A stretch of 64,000 bases of DNA from Rhizobium sp. TH135 (GCF_002855515.1 NZ_PKRP01000001.1:372001-436000); one strand, 5' to 3'; counted from the first letter of the stretch, positions 45,633-54,504 are shown. The notes: generated from the letters alone by a model not told the origin. Made by a program: numbers and translations.

Positions 45633-46634
45633 TCAGACGGGCTGCGCCACGCGCTGCCGGAGGCCCGCAAAGAGCTCGACGGAACGCAGACGGGCGTTCA
45701 GATCGTGGACCGGCGTCGAGACGATAACTTCATCGGGCCTGACCTCGGCGACAAAGCGGCCAAGCTTGTCCGCAGCCGTCTCCGGCGATCCCACGATCGC
45801 ATAGCGCAGGGTGTGCTCCACACCGATGCGCTCAATATCCGACCAGAAGCCTTCCATCGTATCGACAGGACGCGGGAACGGCCGACGGACGTTGCGGCGA
45901 AGGTTGACGAACTGCTGCTGGGCAGACGTGAACAGGCGTTCGGCCTCCCGATCCGTCTCCGCGATCGCCGCCATGGTGCCGACCATCACATAGGGCTTCT
46001 GTAAGGAAGCTGACGGCTGGAAGCGCTCGCGATAGATCTCGACCGCATCGAGGAGCTGATCGGGCGCAAAATGCGAAGCAAACGCGTAAGGTAGCCCAAG
46101 CGCGGCAGCGAGATGCGCGCTGTAGAGGCTCGACCCGAGAAGCCAGATCGGCACGTGGCTGTTCATGCCGGGAACGGCGATCAGCCCGCCTTCTTCATCC
46201 GGCTCACCCATCAGGCGCTGCAGTTCGAGAATGTCGTGCGGGAAGCTCTCGGCACCGGCATCCATATTGCGCCTGAGGGCACGCGCGGTGCGCATGTCGG
46301 TTCCCGGCGCACGGCCAAGACCGAGTTCAATGCGCCCAGGGTAGAGCGCTTCCAGCGTTCCGAACTGCTCGGCAATCACGAGCGGCGAGTGATTGGGCAA
46401 CATGATGCCGCCGGAGCCGACACGTATTGTCTCTGTGCCTGCCGCCACATGGGAGATCACCAGTGCCGTGGCCGCACTTGCAATGCCCGGCATACCATGA
46501 TGCTCGGCCAGCCAGAAGCGGCGATATCCGTTCTTTTCCGCCATCTGCGCAAGCTTTCGCGACGCATCCAGCGCCTCGCGAACCGAATGTCCCTCGGAGA
46601 TGGGAGAAAGATCGAGAATGGAAAACGGTATCAT
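45633..46634 (-). CDS. luciferase-like (LLM) flavin-dependent oxidoreductase
   Basis: A 333-residue TIM-barrel protein of the bacterial luciferase family, close to the E. coli YhbW type. It begins [15 protein letters not shown] and shows [71 protein letters not shown] and later [13 protein letters not shown]. It would oxidise a substrate with reduced FMN and oxygen. The substrate is unknown. It is divergent from ruvC. Confidence 0.9.
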   Translation of the reverse strand: MIPFSILDLSPISEGHSVREALDASRKLAQMAEKNGYRRFWLAEHHGMPGIASAATALVISHVAAGTETIRVGSGGIMLPNHSPLVIAEQFGTLEALYPGRIELGLGRAPGTDMRTARALRRNMDAGAESFPHDILELQRLMGEPDEEGGLIAVPGMNSHVPIWLLGSSLYSAHLAAALGLPYAFASHFAPDQLLDAVEIYRERFQPSASLQKPYVMVGTMAAIAETDREAERLFTSAQQQFVNLRRNVRRPFPRPVDTMEGFWSDIERIGVEHTLRYAIVGSPETAADKLGRFVAEVRPDEVIVSTPVHDLNARLRSVELFAGLRQRVAQPV

Positions 46635-46710
46635 GGCGGTGGCTCTGTTCTATGTACCTCCCTCATGTAGTCAGGCGCTGCCGAAGTCCCAAGAGGTGAC
46701 GATCATAAAT

Positions 46711-46716
46711 TATAAT
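46711..46716 (+). promoter_or_regulatory. candidate -10 element of ruvC
   Basis: TATAAT in an AT-rich stretch, 69 bases before the ruvC start; no good -35 is seen at 17 bases. If used, the LexA-like box at 46727-46741 would lie just past the start site. Confidence 0.35.
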
Positions 46717-46726
46717 CACTTCGCTT

Positions 46727-46741
46727 GTTTTCTGTTTGTTC
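46727..46741 (+). promoter_or_regulatory. LexA-like box upstream of ruvC
   Basis: GTTT-TCTGTTT-GTTC matches the alphaproteobacterial SOS box GTTC-N7-GTTC with one mismatch. It lies 45 bases before the ruvC start, a position suited to repression. Confidence 0.45.
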
Positions 46742-46785
46742 ACATTTGACTGGCACACCAACCCACATCTGCATTAGGGTTTCGC

Positions 46786-47298
46786 ATGACATCCACGATT
46801 CGCATCATCGGTATAGATCCGGGCCTCCGCCGCTGCGGTTGGGGCGTCATCGAGACGCTCGGCAACTCGCTGCGCTTCGTCGGATCGGGCACTGTCACCT
46901 CCGACGGCGACATGGATCTCGCCTCACGCCTGTGCCAGCTGCATGATGGTCTGGCCGAAGTGGTGCACGCCTACAAGCCCGATGAGGCAGCCGTCGAACA
47001 GACCTTCGTCAACAAGGATGCGGTCGCGACCCTCAAGCTCGGCCAGGCCCGCGGCATCGCCATGCTGGTCCCTGCCCGCGCAGGGTTGCCGGTGGCGGAA
47101 TATGCGCCGAACGCCGTGAAAAAGGCCGTCATCGGCGTCGGCCACGGCGAAAAGGCGCAGATCCACATGATGCTGAAGATCCTGATGCCCAAGGCCGAAT
47201 TCAAGGGCAACGACGCCGCCGATGCGCTCGCCATCGCCATTTGCCACGCCCATAACAGGGGCGGCGACCGCATGCGCAAGGTGCTGGCCTCAGCCTGA
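46786..47298 (+). CDS. ruvC: Holliday-junction endonuclease RuvC
   Basis: A 170-residue protein of normal length. The four acidic catalytic residues are in [12 protein letters not shown] (Asp), [10 protein letters not shown] (Glu), and the C-terminal [16 protein letters not shown] (two Asp). It cuts Holliday junctions in complex with RuvAB. ATG 46786 opens [13 protein letters not shown]. It is the first gene of a ruvCAB series, but a toxin-antitoxin pair, not ruvA, follows it. Confidence 0.96.
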   Translation: MTSTIRIIGIDPGLRRCGWGVIETLGNSLRFVGSGTVTSDGDMDLASRLCQLHDGLAEVVHAYKPDEAAVEQTFVNKDAVATLKLGQARGIAMLVPARAGLPVAEYAPNAVKKAVIGVGHGEKAQIHMMLKILMPKAEFKGNDAADALAIAICHAHNRGGDRMRKVLASA

Positions 47299-47305
47299 TT
47301 TGTTC

Positions 47306-47334
47306 TTGACTTGTTCCGATCGCCTCAGTAAGTA
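47306..47334 (+). promoter_or_regulatory. candidate promoter of the first toxin-antitoxin pair
   Basis: TTGACT at 47306-47311 with a weak TAAGTA at 47329-47334 (17-base spacer). It lies right after the ruvC stop. Confidence 0.4.
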
Positions 47335-47351
47335 ATACTCAAGAGGTATTA
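47333..47351. promoter_or_regulatory. palindromic operator of the first toxin-antitoxin pair
   Basis: TAATAC and GTATTA form a perfect inverted repeat across seven bases (including AAGAG), immediately before and overlapping the antitoxin ribosome binding site. AbrB-type antitoxins bind such palindromes and repress their own operon. Confidence 0.55.
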
Positions 47352-47353
47352 CA

Positions 47354-47614
47354 ATGCGCGTCACTGAAAAAGGCCAGGTCACAATCCCCAAGGACATCCG
47401 CGATCGGCTCGACATCAAGCCGGGATCGGACGTCGATTTCGTTGTTGCCGAGACGGGCGTCATGCTGGTCAAGAACGGCGATGCCAGCGATGCATTCAAG
47501 GATTTTGACGCCTGGGCGAGAAGTGTCGAGGGGACTTTCGACACCAATGGCATGACCTCAGATGAATATGTCGATTGGCTTCGAGGGCCGCGTGATGACC
47601 TCGACCATCATTGA
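47354..47614 (+). CDS. AbrB/SpoVT-type antitoxin (VapB-like), module 1
   Basis: An 86-residue protein. The N-terminal 45 residues (MRVTEKGQVTIPKDIRDRLDIKPGSDVDFVV) form the AbrB/MazE-like swapped-hairpin DNA-binding domain. The C-terminal half would wrap the toxin. AGAGG precedes the ATG. The end overlaps the downstream PIN toxin start by 20 bases, the usual toxin-antitoxin coupling. It sits between ruvC and ruvA, on the same strand. Confidence 0.88.
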   Translation: MRVTEKGQVTIPKDIRDRLDIKPGSDVDFVVAETGVMLVKNGDASDAFKDFDAWARSVEGTFDTNGMTSDEYVDWLRGPRDDLDHH

Positions 47615-48014
47615 CACCAATGCACTGATCGATGTGCTCGGGCCGAATAGCGCGACGCGGGCGTGGTCAGTGGACGCAATGCGCCGCTGCTTCGAGGAGG
47701 GGCCGTTGGTGATCAATCCGGTCATCTGGTCCGAACTCGCAGCCTCGCTACTTACCGAGCAACAGCTCAGCCAGGCGCTCGATTGGCTCGACCTGAAGAA
47801 AGAACCCTTGTCCTATGACGTGGCCTTCCGCGCGGGCAAGGCGCACCTGCTCTACCGAAGAAACGGTGGCCAGCGCGAACGCACCCTGCCGGACTTCTTT
47901 ATCGGCGCTCACGCAGCAGTTCGGTCGCATCGCCTGCTGACGCGGGATGCTGCGCGCTATCGCAGCTACTTCCCAGACCTCGACATCATCTCCCCCGAAA
48001 CCCATCCCCTGTAA
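47595..48014 (+). CDS. PIN-domain toxin (VapC-like), module 1
   Basis: A 139-residue PIN ribonuclease. Catalytic acids are in [12 protein letters not shown] (Asp7), a mid-protein WSELAAS Glu, and [10 protein letters not shown] (Asp), with [14 protein letters not shown] close to the end, so the active site is intact. VapC toxins cleave tRNA or rRNA. The start ATG 47595 follows GAGGGC and overlaps the antitoxin; the frame from 47562 is longer but not needed. ruvA starts 16 bases downstream. Confidence 0.87.
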   Translation: MTSTIIDTNALIDVLGPNSATRAWSVDAMRRCFEEGPLVINPVIWSELAASLLTEQQLSQALDWLDLKKEPLSYDVAFRAGKAHLLYRRNGGQRERTLPDFFIGAHAAVRSHRLLTRDAARYRSYFPDLDIISPETHPL

Positions 48015-48030
48015 CGCGACGGACGCTCCC

Positions 48031-48648
48031 ATGATCGGCAAACTCAAAGGCACCATCGACGAGATCGGCGACGACTACGTCCTCGTCGACGTCCACGGCG
48101 TCTGCTACGTCGCCCACTGCTCCTCGCGCACTCTGGGGCGGATCGGCTCTGCCGGCGAAGCGGTTGTCCTGTTCATCGAGACCTATGTCCGCGAGGACCA
48201 GTTGAAGCTCTTCGGCTTCATGAGTGCGCTGGAGCGCGAGTGGTTCAACCTCTTGCAAAGCGTCCAGGGTGTCGGCGCGAAGGTGGCGCTTGCCGTGCTA
48301 TCCACCCTCACCCCGTCGGAACTCGCCAATGCCATCGCGCTGCAAGACAAGGCAGCGATCTCCCGCGCCCCTGGCGTCGGACCGAAGGTGGCGCTTCGCC
48401 TCGTCACCGAACTGAAGAACAAGGCTCCCGCCTTCGCCGGCGAAGCCTCCGCCAATATCGGCCTCAAGCAGGAACTCGGCGAGGGCGTAGCCTCCGTGCC
48501 GGTAGCCGATGCTGTCTCTGCTTTGACCAACCTCGGCTATTCCCGCGACCAGGCCGCCAATGCCATCGCAGCGGCCCTGAAGAACGGCGGAGAAGGGGCT
48601 GATAGCGCCAAGTTAATCCGTCTGGGGCTGAAGGAGCTGTCGCGGTAG
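48031..48648 (+). CDS. ruvA: Holliday-junction DNA helicase subunit RuvA
   Basis: A 205-residue protein of usual RuvA length. It opens [31 protein letters not shown], with a helix-hairpin-helix pair in [16 protein letters not shown] and [19 protein letters not shown], and a C-terminal domain ([23 protein letters not shown]) that contacts RuvB. It binds four-way junctions. ATG 48031 is internal to a longer frame from 47947. It stands between two toxin-antitoxin pairs. Confidence 0.96.
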   Translation: MIGKLKGTIDEIGDDYVLVDVHGVCYVAHCSSRTLGRIGSAGEAVVLFIETYVREDQLKLFGFMSALEREWFNLLQSVQGVGAKVALAVLSTLTPSELANAIALQDKAAISRAPGVGPKVALRLVTELKNKAPAFAGEASANIGLKQELGEGVASVPVADAVSALTNLGYSRDQAANAIAAALKNGGEGADSAKLIRLGLKELSR

Positions 48649-48651
48649 GAA

Positions 48652-48680
48652 TTGGTGCAAGAACGAAATACTGATATGCT
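48652..48680 (+). promoter_or_regulatory. candidate promoter of the second toxin-antitoxin pair and ruvB
   Basis: TTGGTG at 48652-48657 and TATGCT at 48675-48680, separated by 17 bases, just after the ruvA stop. It would drive vapB2, vapC2 and probably ruvB. Confidence 0.5.
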
Positions 48681-48710
48681 TCTCGTAAGAATTCCATGAG
48701 GACGTAAGAC

Positions 48711-48992
48711 ATGGGTGCATTTACCACCATGACCTCCAAAGGTCAGATTACGATTCCGAGTGAAGTGCGAGATGCGCTGAAGCTGGAACCAGGCACGAGG
48801 TTCTATGTCGCTGCTCGCAATGGCCAGGTGGTGGCGATCCCGAAAAACAAGAACCTGATGGATCTCGCCGGCATCGTAAAACTGCCACCGGGGTTAAGCT
48901 TGAGTCTGGAAGACATGGAGGAGTCGGTGGCCGACGCCGCAGCGGAAGACGATAACCGCATCCTGCGCGAAACGGCAGAGCGATTGAAATGA
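48711..48992 (+). CDS. AbrB/SpoVT-type antitoxin (VapB-like), module 2
   Basis: A 93-residue protein. MTSKGQITIPSEVRDALKLEPGTRFYVAARNGQVVAIPK is a standard AbrB-like DNA-binding domain; the acidic C-terminal part (EDMEESVADAAAEDD) is typical of the toxin-binding tail. ATG 48711 follows AGGACG. Its stop overlaps the toxin start by four bases. It is not closely similar to the module 1 antitoxin, so the two modules look independently acquired. Confidence 0.88.
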   Translation: MGAFTTMTSKGQITIPSEVRDALKLEPGTRFYVAARNGQVVAIPKNKNLMDLAGIVKLPPGLSLSLEDMEESVADAAAEDDNRILRETAERLK

Positions 48993-49384
48993 TCGGCGTC
49001 GATACCAACGTGCTCGTCCGATTTCTTGTCGAGGACGATCCAAAGCAAAACGCACTTGCGCGAGATTTCTTCTCCGAACGAAGCGCGGAAGACCCGGCTT
49101 TTGTCAGCGCGATTGTTCTTGCAGAAACTGTTTGGGTTTTACGTCGGAATTTGAAGCTGCCCTTGGCAACCGTGTGCGACCTCATTCAAAATTTGGTGGC
49201 AGCGGATCGCCTCGTGGTGGAATTTACCGAGGAACTGGACGCACTCCTTTCTCAAAATACGCCACAATCAGATATCGCCGACTACCTGATTGCCTGGTCG
49301 GCCAAGCGTGCCGGCTGCAAGGCGGCCGTAACTTTCGACAGAACCTCGGCTGAGGCGATACCCGGCATGGAACTTCTCGCATGA
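48989..49384 (+). CDS. PIN-domain toxin (VapC-like), module 2
   Basis: A 131-residue PIN ribonuclease. It opens [17 protein letters not shown] with Asp5, then [10 protein letters not shown] (Glu) and [27 protein letters not shown] (two Asp), so the acidic site is intact. The stop codon overlaps the ruvB start by four bases (ATGA), so ruvB translation can be coupled to the toxin's. Coding composition is somewhat more AT-rich than ruvA and ruvB. Confidence 0.87.
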   Translation: MIGVDTNVLVRFLVEDDPKQNALARDFFSERSAEDPAFVSAIVLAETVWVLRRNLKLPLATVCDLIQNLVAADRLVVEFTEELDALLSQNTPQSDIADYLIAWSAKRAGCKAAVTFDRTSAEAIPGMELLA

Positions 49385-50421
49385 TGACCAACAACCCGAT
49401 CCTGACCCCGGAAAAGCGTGGCGAAGACCTCGATGCAGCGCTGCGCCCGCAGACGCTCGACGACTTCACCGGTCAGGCCGAGGCCCGCGCCAATCTGAAG
49501 ATCTTCATCGAAGCGGCCAAGAACCGGGGCGAGGCGCTCGACCACGTGCTCTTCGTCGGCCCACCCGGCCTCGGCAAGACGACGCTTGCCCAGATCATGG
49601 CCAAGGAGCTCGGCGTCAACTTTCGATCGACGTCAGGCCCTGTGATCGCCAAGGCAGGCGATCTGGCGGCCCTTTTGACCAATCTCGAAGAGCGCGACGT
49701 GCTTTTCATCGACGAGATCCATCGCTTGAGCCCCGCCGTCGAGGAAATCCTCTATCCGGCCATGGAGGACTTCCAGCTCGACCTGATCATCGGCGAAGGC
49801 CCCGCCGCCCGCTCGGTGAAGATCGACTTGTCGAAGTTCACCCTTGTCGCCGCCACCACCCGTCTGGGCCTTCTGACGACGCCGCTGCGCGACCGTTTCG
49901 GCATCCCGGTGCGGCTGAATTTCTACACCGTCGAGGAACTGGAATCGATCGTCCGCCGTGGTGCCCGCCTCTTGAACTTGCCGATGACCGAAGACGGCGC
50001 CCGTGAAGTTGCCCGCCGCGCGCGCGGCACGCCCCGCATCGCCGGCCGTCTGCTGCGCCGTGTCCGCGACTTCGCCGAAGTCGCCCGTGCCGAGACCGTC
50101 ACTCGCCAGATCGCCGACGAAGCCCTGACGCGGCTCAACGTCGACAATATGGGCCTCGACCAGCTCGATATGCGCTACCTCTCGATGATCGCCGTCAATT
50201 TTGGCGGCGGCCCTGTGGGCATCGAGACCATCGCCGCGGGCCTGTCAGAACCGCGCGACGCCATCGAGGATATCATCGAGCCCTACATGATCCAGCAGGG
50301 CTTCATCCAGCGCACCCCGCGTGGCCGTGTTTTGACGGCCACCGCCTGGAAACACCTCGGCATGACACCGCCCAAGGATCTCGAAGCGGCGCAATTCCGG
50401 CTCACGCTCGAGGATGATTAA
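49381..50421 (+). CDS. ruvB: Holliday-junction DNA helicase motor RuvB
   Basis: A 346-residue AAA+ protein. Walker A is GPPGLGKTT at about residues 60-68, Walker B is [11 protein letters not shown], and the sensor 1 region [18 protein letters not shown] and the arginine finger region follow. The C-terminal winged helix ([30 protein letters not shown]) is intact. It drives branch migration. The start ATG at 49381 overlaps the vapC2 stop; a second ATG directly follows and could be used instead. Confidence 0.97.
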   Translation: MMTNNPILTPEKRGEDLDAALRPQTLDDFTGQAEARANLKIFIEAAKNRGEALDHVLFVGPPGLGKTTLAQIMAKELGVNFRSTSGPVIAKAGDLAALLTNLEERDVLFIDEIHRLSPAVEEILYPAMEDFQLDLIIGEGPAARSVKIDLSKFTLVAATTRLGLLTTPLRDRFGIPVRLNFYTVEELESIVRRGARLLNLPMTEDGAREVARRARGTPRIAGRLLRRVRDFAEVARAETVTRQIADEALTRLNVDNMGLDQLDMRYLSMIAVNFGGGPVGIETIAAGLSEPRDAIEDIIEPYMIQQGFIQRTPRGRVLTATAWKHLGMTPPKDLEAAQFRLTLEDD

Positions 50422-50424
50422 CCC

Positions 50425-50934
50425 GTGTCTAAGCGCACCCTGATCACCATCAAGGACGGCAAGCGGCGCTTCAACCACCGTATCGCCGGCCTCGCCTTCC
50501 GCGACGGTCATGTGCTGGTCCACCGCGCGACCCACGAGACCTTCTGGACTTTCCCCGGTGGCCGCGCCGAGATCGGCGAGACCTCGACGGAAACGCTGGT
50601 CCGCGAAATGCAGGAAGAACTGGGCGTGGAGGCCGTCGTCGGCCCCCTGCTCTGGATCGCCGAGAACTTCTTCGATTACGAAGGCAAGACCTGGCACGAA
50701 CTGGGTCTCTATTATCGGATGGAGATCCCGAACAGCTTCCCCTTCCACCCGACCGACATCATCCACCGCAATGAGGACGGCAAGAATTCTCTGGAATTCA
50801 AATGGGTGCCGGCGACGCGGGAAGCGCTGAAGGCCTTGGATATCCCACCCTATTTCATCGCCGAAGAAATCGAAAACCTGCCGGCCTCGCCGAAACACGT
50901 GGTCTGGCACGATGGGGACCTCGACACGCCATGA
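50425..50934 (+). CDS. Nudix hydrolase
   Basis: A 169-residue protein. The Nudix box runs from GGRAEIGETSTETLVREMQEELG, with the GX5EX7REUXEEXGU spacing and all metal-binding Glu. Substrate is unknown (nucleoside diphosphates linked to another group). The start is a GTG at 50425, three bases after the ruvB stop. The stop overlaps the DinB-like gene by four bases. Confidence 0.9.
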   Translation: MSKRTLITIKDGKRRFNHRIAGLAFRDGHVLVHRATHETFWTFPGGRAEIGETSTETLVREMQEELGVEAVVGPLLWIAENFFDYEGKTWHELGLYYRMEIPNSFPFHPTDIIHRNEDGKNSLEFKWVPATREALKALDIPPYFIAEEIENLPASPKHVVWHDGDLDTP

Positions 50935-51500
50935 CAGAGGCCACACGGTTCATCCGCAAGCTCGCCTATGCCAATATGCTGGCCAACGACCGCCTGCACG
51001 AGGCCGTCTCGCAGCTGGAGCCCGGAGAATTCAAGGCACCCCGCACGAGCTTTTTCCCTTCGCTCGTCGCCACACTTAATCATATCCTGATCATCGACTG
51101 GTTCTACGTCGACGCCATCGAAGGCGGTGATCTTGGCCCGAAGGCCTGGGCCAATCAGATCCCCTTTCCCGACCACGCCGACCTTCGCGCAGCGCAATTG
51201 GCATCCGACCGACGCCTGCTCGCCTTTTGCCTGGCTCTAAACGACGAAAACCTCGACCGCCCTGTGAGGATCCATCGCACAGGCCGCATCCAGGTGGAGC
51301 GCTGCGACGACGTGCTCTCCCACCTCTTCCAGCACCAGACCCATCATCGCGGCCAGGCGCATGCCATGCTGGCTGGCACCACAATCAAGCCACCACAGAT
51401 CGACGAGTTCATTGTGGCCGATGACGCGGCAAGTCGTTCGGATGTTCTTCAGCGGCTCGGGATGACGGAAGCCCAGGTCATGAGCCTGGGCGAAGCCTGA
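50931..51500 (+). CDS. DinB-family protein
   Basis: A 189-residue four-helix protein. Candidate metal ligands are His in LNHILIIDWFY and His in FQHQTHHRGQAHAML near the middle, as in the DinB/YfiT superfamily. Some members are thiol-S-transferases using mycothiol or bacillithiol; here the thiol would be different and the function is unknown. It is coupled to the Nudix gene through ATGA. The 269-base gap downstream has no gene. Confidence 0.88.
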   Translation: MTEATRFIRKLAYANMLANDRLHEAVSQLEPGEFKAPRTSFFPSLVATLNHILIIDWFYVDAIEGGDLGPKAWANQIPFPDHADLRAAQLASDRRLLAFCLALNDENLDRPVRIHRTGRIQVERCDDVLSHLFQHQTHHRGQAHAMLAGTTIKPPQIDEFIVADDAASRSDVLQRLGMTEAQVMSLGEA

Positions 51501-51769
51501 AAAGCCGGTCGCGCCGCATCTGCCGAGCGCGTGCATCAGACAATCTGCATATCATAATGACGCCACATGCCAGCCCCTTTTCCGTCCAGATACGCTAGTA
51601 ATGAGGCGGCGGACCTAAGGTTAAGTGCGGCCCCTTAAGTCGACGCAATGAGTAATTCCTGATTTCACAGTCAGCATACGCCCGGCGTTTGCGGAAATGG
51701 TTCCGCGCGTCTGTAAAACTGGACAGAAGGAGGAAGTGGGGGCCTCGCACAACCTGAAGGATTCCCGTT

Positions 51770-52435
51770 ATGGGTCTCATGTACCTTATCGATACATTAC
51801 GCCTCGATCCCGTCGCATCCATCAAGACGGGGTTGCGTATCGTCCACTTCATAGGCCTTGCCTTAGGACTCGGGGCGGCAACAGTTCTCGACCTGATGAT
51901 CCTGAAGTTCTTCCTCAGGAGCAAGGTGACGTCCGACCAGTGGAATGTCTTCCATTTCGGCTCCCGGATCGTCAATGCCGGCTTGATCCTCCTGTGGATC
52001 ACAGGGCTTGGCTTTCTCGCCTATTACAGCGCCTTCGATCCGATCCGGCTCGGCAATGAAAAGGTCTGGGCCAAGATGACGATCGTCCTCATCCTGACGA
52101 TCAATGGGATCTTCCTGCACATGGTCGTGCTCCCCAAGGTGAAGGCTCAGATCGGACGCTCGCTGCTCGACGGCATGTCGACCGGACAGCGCAGCCTGTT
52201 TTTTGCCTCGGGCGCCCTGTCGGCCACCTCCTGGTACGTCCCTCTGCTTCTCGGCGCGATGCCGCAGCTCAATTTCGTCGTCCCGATGACGACGATCCTG
52301 CTTGCCTATGCCCTGCTGCTGACTCTTGCCTTGCTGGCAACGCAGCTCCTCTTTCTGGCACTTGGAGACGACCGGCGCTCTGAGCTGCCCTCCAGCCTGC
52401 GCGATCGGTCGGAACCGGTCATGGGGCTTGCCTGA
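51770..52435 (+). CDS. conserved integral membrane protein, unknown function
   Basis: A 221-residue hydrophobic protein with about five or six membrane helices (for example GLRIVHFIGLALGLGAATVLDLMILKFFL, ILLWITGLGFLAYYS, IVLILTINGIFLHMVVLPKV). The pair of conserved His and Asn positions (IVHFIG, TINGIFLHM) could bind a cofactor, but this is not certain. AAGGA precedes the ATG. I do not recognise the family with certainty. Confidence 0.72.
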   Translation: MGLMYLIDTLRLDPVASIKTGLRIVHFIGLALGLGAATVLDLMILKFFLRSKVTSDQWNVFHFGSRIVNAGLILLWITGLGFLAYYSAFDPIRLGNEKVWAKMTIVLILTINGIFLHMVVLPKVKAQIGRSLLDGMSTGQRSLFFASGALSATSWYVPLLLGAMPQLNFVVPMTTILLAYALLLTLALLATQLLFLALGDDRRSELPSSLRDRSEPVMGLA

Positions 52436-52609
52436 TCAAGACTGAAACGGAAGGCCGGCGCGTAAGAGCCGGCCTTCTACCCAGCCGAGCGAATGCCTGA
52501 AACGCGATCCCGGTTTGCGAAACTCCGCCACTTTCTGCTATGCGCCTGAAGACAATACCACCGGGCCAGGCATCAGGCAGTGCCCACCCATGCAGGACCA
52601 GGGACGGCA

Positions 52610-53050
52610 ATGTCTTCGATGGAAATATCGCTCTCCGGCAGGCTGACTGCAGATGGTCATCACCTGACCCAGCGCGTCTACTATGAAGACACCGACTTCT
52701 CCGGCGCCGTCTATCACGCCCGCTACCTGCATTTCATGGAACGCGCCCGCACGGATTATCTCCGCTGCCTCGGCGTCGAACAGTCCACGCTGTTCCAGAC
52801 CTCGGACGAAGGCCTCGCCTTCATGGTCCATCGCATGGAGATCGACTTCAAGGCCCCTGCCCGCATGGACGACATCATCACGGTCGTGACGGTGACCGAA
52901 AAGGCCGGCGGCGCGAAGATGATCCTGCAGCAGGAGATCCGTCGGGGGGAGCAGATCCTGATCGCAGCCAAGGTTGTGATCGCCGTCGTCAACCGAGCCG
53001 GCCGCCCCAGACGCCTGCCGGATGCTCTCGCCAAACAGTTCCTCGCCTGA
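52610..53050 (+). CDS. ybgC: acyl-CoA thioesterase YbgC
   Basis: A 146-residue hot-dog-fold thioesterase. The catalytic Asp lies in YYEDTDFSGAVYHARYLHFMERAR. It is a small protein usually in the tol-pal cluster, where it links to phospholipid metabolism; tolQ follows 247 bases later. ATG 52610 has AGGGACG; another ATG three codons on (52619) is possible. Confidence 0.93.
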   Translation: MSSMEISLSGRLTADGHHLTQRVYYEDTDFSGAVYHARYLHFMERARTDYLRCLGVEQSTLFQTSDEGLAFMVHRMEIDFKAPARMDDIITVVTVTEKAGGAKMILQQEIRRGEQILIAAKVVIAVVNRAGRPRRLPDALAKQFLA

Positions 53051-53297
53051 ATTCACAAAGCCCTGATCGAGGCCTTTGGTAACCCCTTTTTAACCTTAAT
53101 CGGGTCTTACTCGGCGCTTGGAAGTTTGTGCAGCGCACGCCTTCCTTTGACCAAATTTTCATCCCAGAAGCACTCCGGGAGCTAAGGCGGGAAAAGGGTT
53201 TCGGCGGCTGCGACCGCACAAGTTTTCCACCAGTAAAGCTCATGTCGCCGCCCGGTCCAACCCACCGGGCGTTTGGATATTCGGGGAATTGAAGGCG

Positions 53298-54017
53298 ATG
53301 GAACAAGTTGGAATGGCTGCTGCGACCCATGACGTGAGCCTTTGGGGCCTCTTCATGCAGGCGGGCCTGATCGTCAAGCTCGTCATGATCGGCCTGATGG
53401 CTGCCTCCGTCTGGACCTGGGCGATCGTCATCGACAAATACTTGAGCTACGCCCGCGCCCGCCGCCAGTTTGATCAGTTCGAGCAGGTCTTCTGGTCCGG
53501 CCAGTCGCTGGAAGAGCTCTATCGCACCCTCGCCGAGCGCAACAACACCGGCCTCGCCGCCATCTTCGTCGCCGCCATGCGCGAGTGGAAGAAGAGCTTC
53601 GAGCGCGGCGCCCGCTCGCCGATCGGCCTTCAGATGCGTATCGACCGCGCCATGGACGTGACCATGGCACGCGAGTCCGAAGCGCTCGAATCGCGCCTGT
53701 CGTCGCTCGCCACGATCGGTTCCGCCGGTCCCTTCATCGGTCTCTTCGGCACCGTCATCGGTATCATGACCTCGTTCCAGGCCATCGCCGGCTCGAACAA
53801 TGCCAGCCTCGCGGTCGTCGCACCGGGTATCGCCGAGGCGCTGCTCGCAACCGCAATCGGCTTGATCGCCGCTATCCCCGCGGTTATCGCTTACAACAAG
53901 TTCTCCGGCGAAGCGGGCAAGCTCTCTTCGCGCATGGAAGGCTTCGCAGACGAATTCTCGGCCATCCTGTCGCGTCAGATTGACGAGAAGCTGCAGCCGC
54001 GCCAGGCGGCACAGTAA
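53298..54017 (+). CDS. tolQ: TolQ, inner-membrane motor subunit
   Basis: A 239-residue protein of the MotA/TolQ/ExbB family with three membrane helices. Landmarks are LIVKLVMIGLMAASVWTWAIVIDKYL (first helix) and ATIGSAGPFIGLFGTVIGIMTSFQAIAGS, APGIAEALLATAIGLIAAIPAVIAYN. With TolR it forms the proton-driven motor of the Tol-Pal system, which supports outer-membrane constriction and integrity. ATG 53298 is preferred to an upstream TTG 53289. Confidence 0.96.
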   Translation: MEQVGMAAATHDVSLWGLFMQAGLIVKLVMIGLMAASVWTWAIVIDKYLSYARARRQFDQFEQVFWSGQSLEELYRTLAERNNTGLAAIFVAAMREWKKSFERGARSPIGLQMRIDRAMDVTMARESEALESRLSSLATIGSAGPFIGLFGTVIGIMTSFQAIAGSNNASLAVVAPGIAEALLATAIGLIAAIPAVIAYNKFSGEAGKLSSRMEGFADEFSAILSRQIDEKLQPRQAAQ

Positions 54018-54041
54018 GGCCCGGAAGGCAGGAGACGCATC

Positions 54042-54494
54042 ATGGGTATGTCGGTCGGATCGGGTAGCAAGGGTGGCGGACGCCGCGGACGTCGCGGTGG
54101 CAAGAAAGCCCTCGTCAGCGAAATTAACGTCACGCCCTTCGTCGACGTCGTACTCGTGCTGCTGATCATCTTCATGGTTGCCGCACCGATGATGACGGTT
54201 GGCGTGCCGATCGACCTGCCGCAGACCCAGGCCAAGGCGATGAGCAGCGAAAACCAGCCGATCACCGTCTCGGTCAATCCCGCCGGCGAGATCTACCTGC
54301 AGGAAACGGCGATCCCGATCGAGGAAGTCGTGCCGAAGCTGCAGGCGATCGCCACCACCGGCTACAATGAACGTATTTTCGTCCGCGCCGATACCGCCGC
54401 CACCTATGGCATTGTCATGCAGGTCATGGCGCGGATTTCGTCGGCCGGCTTCACCAATATCGGTCTTGTGACCTTGCAGGAACAGCAGAATTGA
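54042..54494 (+). CDS. tolR: TolR, motor regulator subunit
   Basis: A 150-residue protein of the ExbD/TolR family. A short basic N-terminus (KGGGRRGRRGGKK), then VTPFVDVVLVLLIIFMVAAPM with the conserved proton-binding Asp, and a periplasmic domain ending YGIVMQVMARISSAGF. It follows tolQ by 24 bases. Confidence 0.96.
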   Translation: MGMSVGSGSKGGGRRGRRGGKKALVSEINVTPFVDVVLVLLIIFMVAAPMMTVGVPIDLPQTQAKAMSSENQPITVSVNPAGEIYLQETAIPIEEVVPKLQAIATTGYNERIFVRADTAATYGIVMQVMARISSAGFTNIGLVTLQEQQN

Positions 54495-54504
54495 TCGGAC
54501 GGAC

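Noticed and set aside
46746..46774. TTGACT at 46746 as the -35 of ruvC
   Set aside because: A start from it would lie within about six bases of the ATG, and the -10 match is poor; the upstream TATAAT seems a better candidate.
51501..51769. a short gene in the gap between the DinB-like gene and the membrane protein
   Set aside because: No frame with a plausible start and ribosome binding site was found; only TTAA-rich elements are visible.
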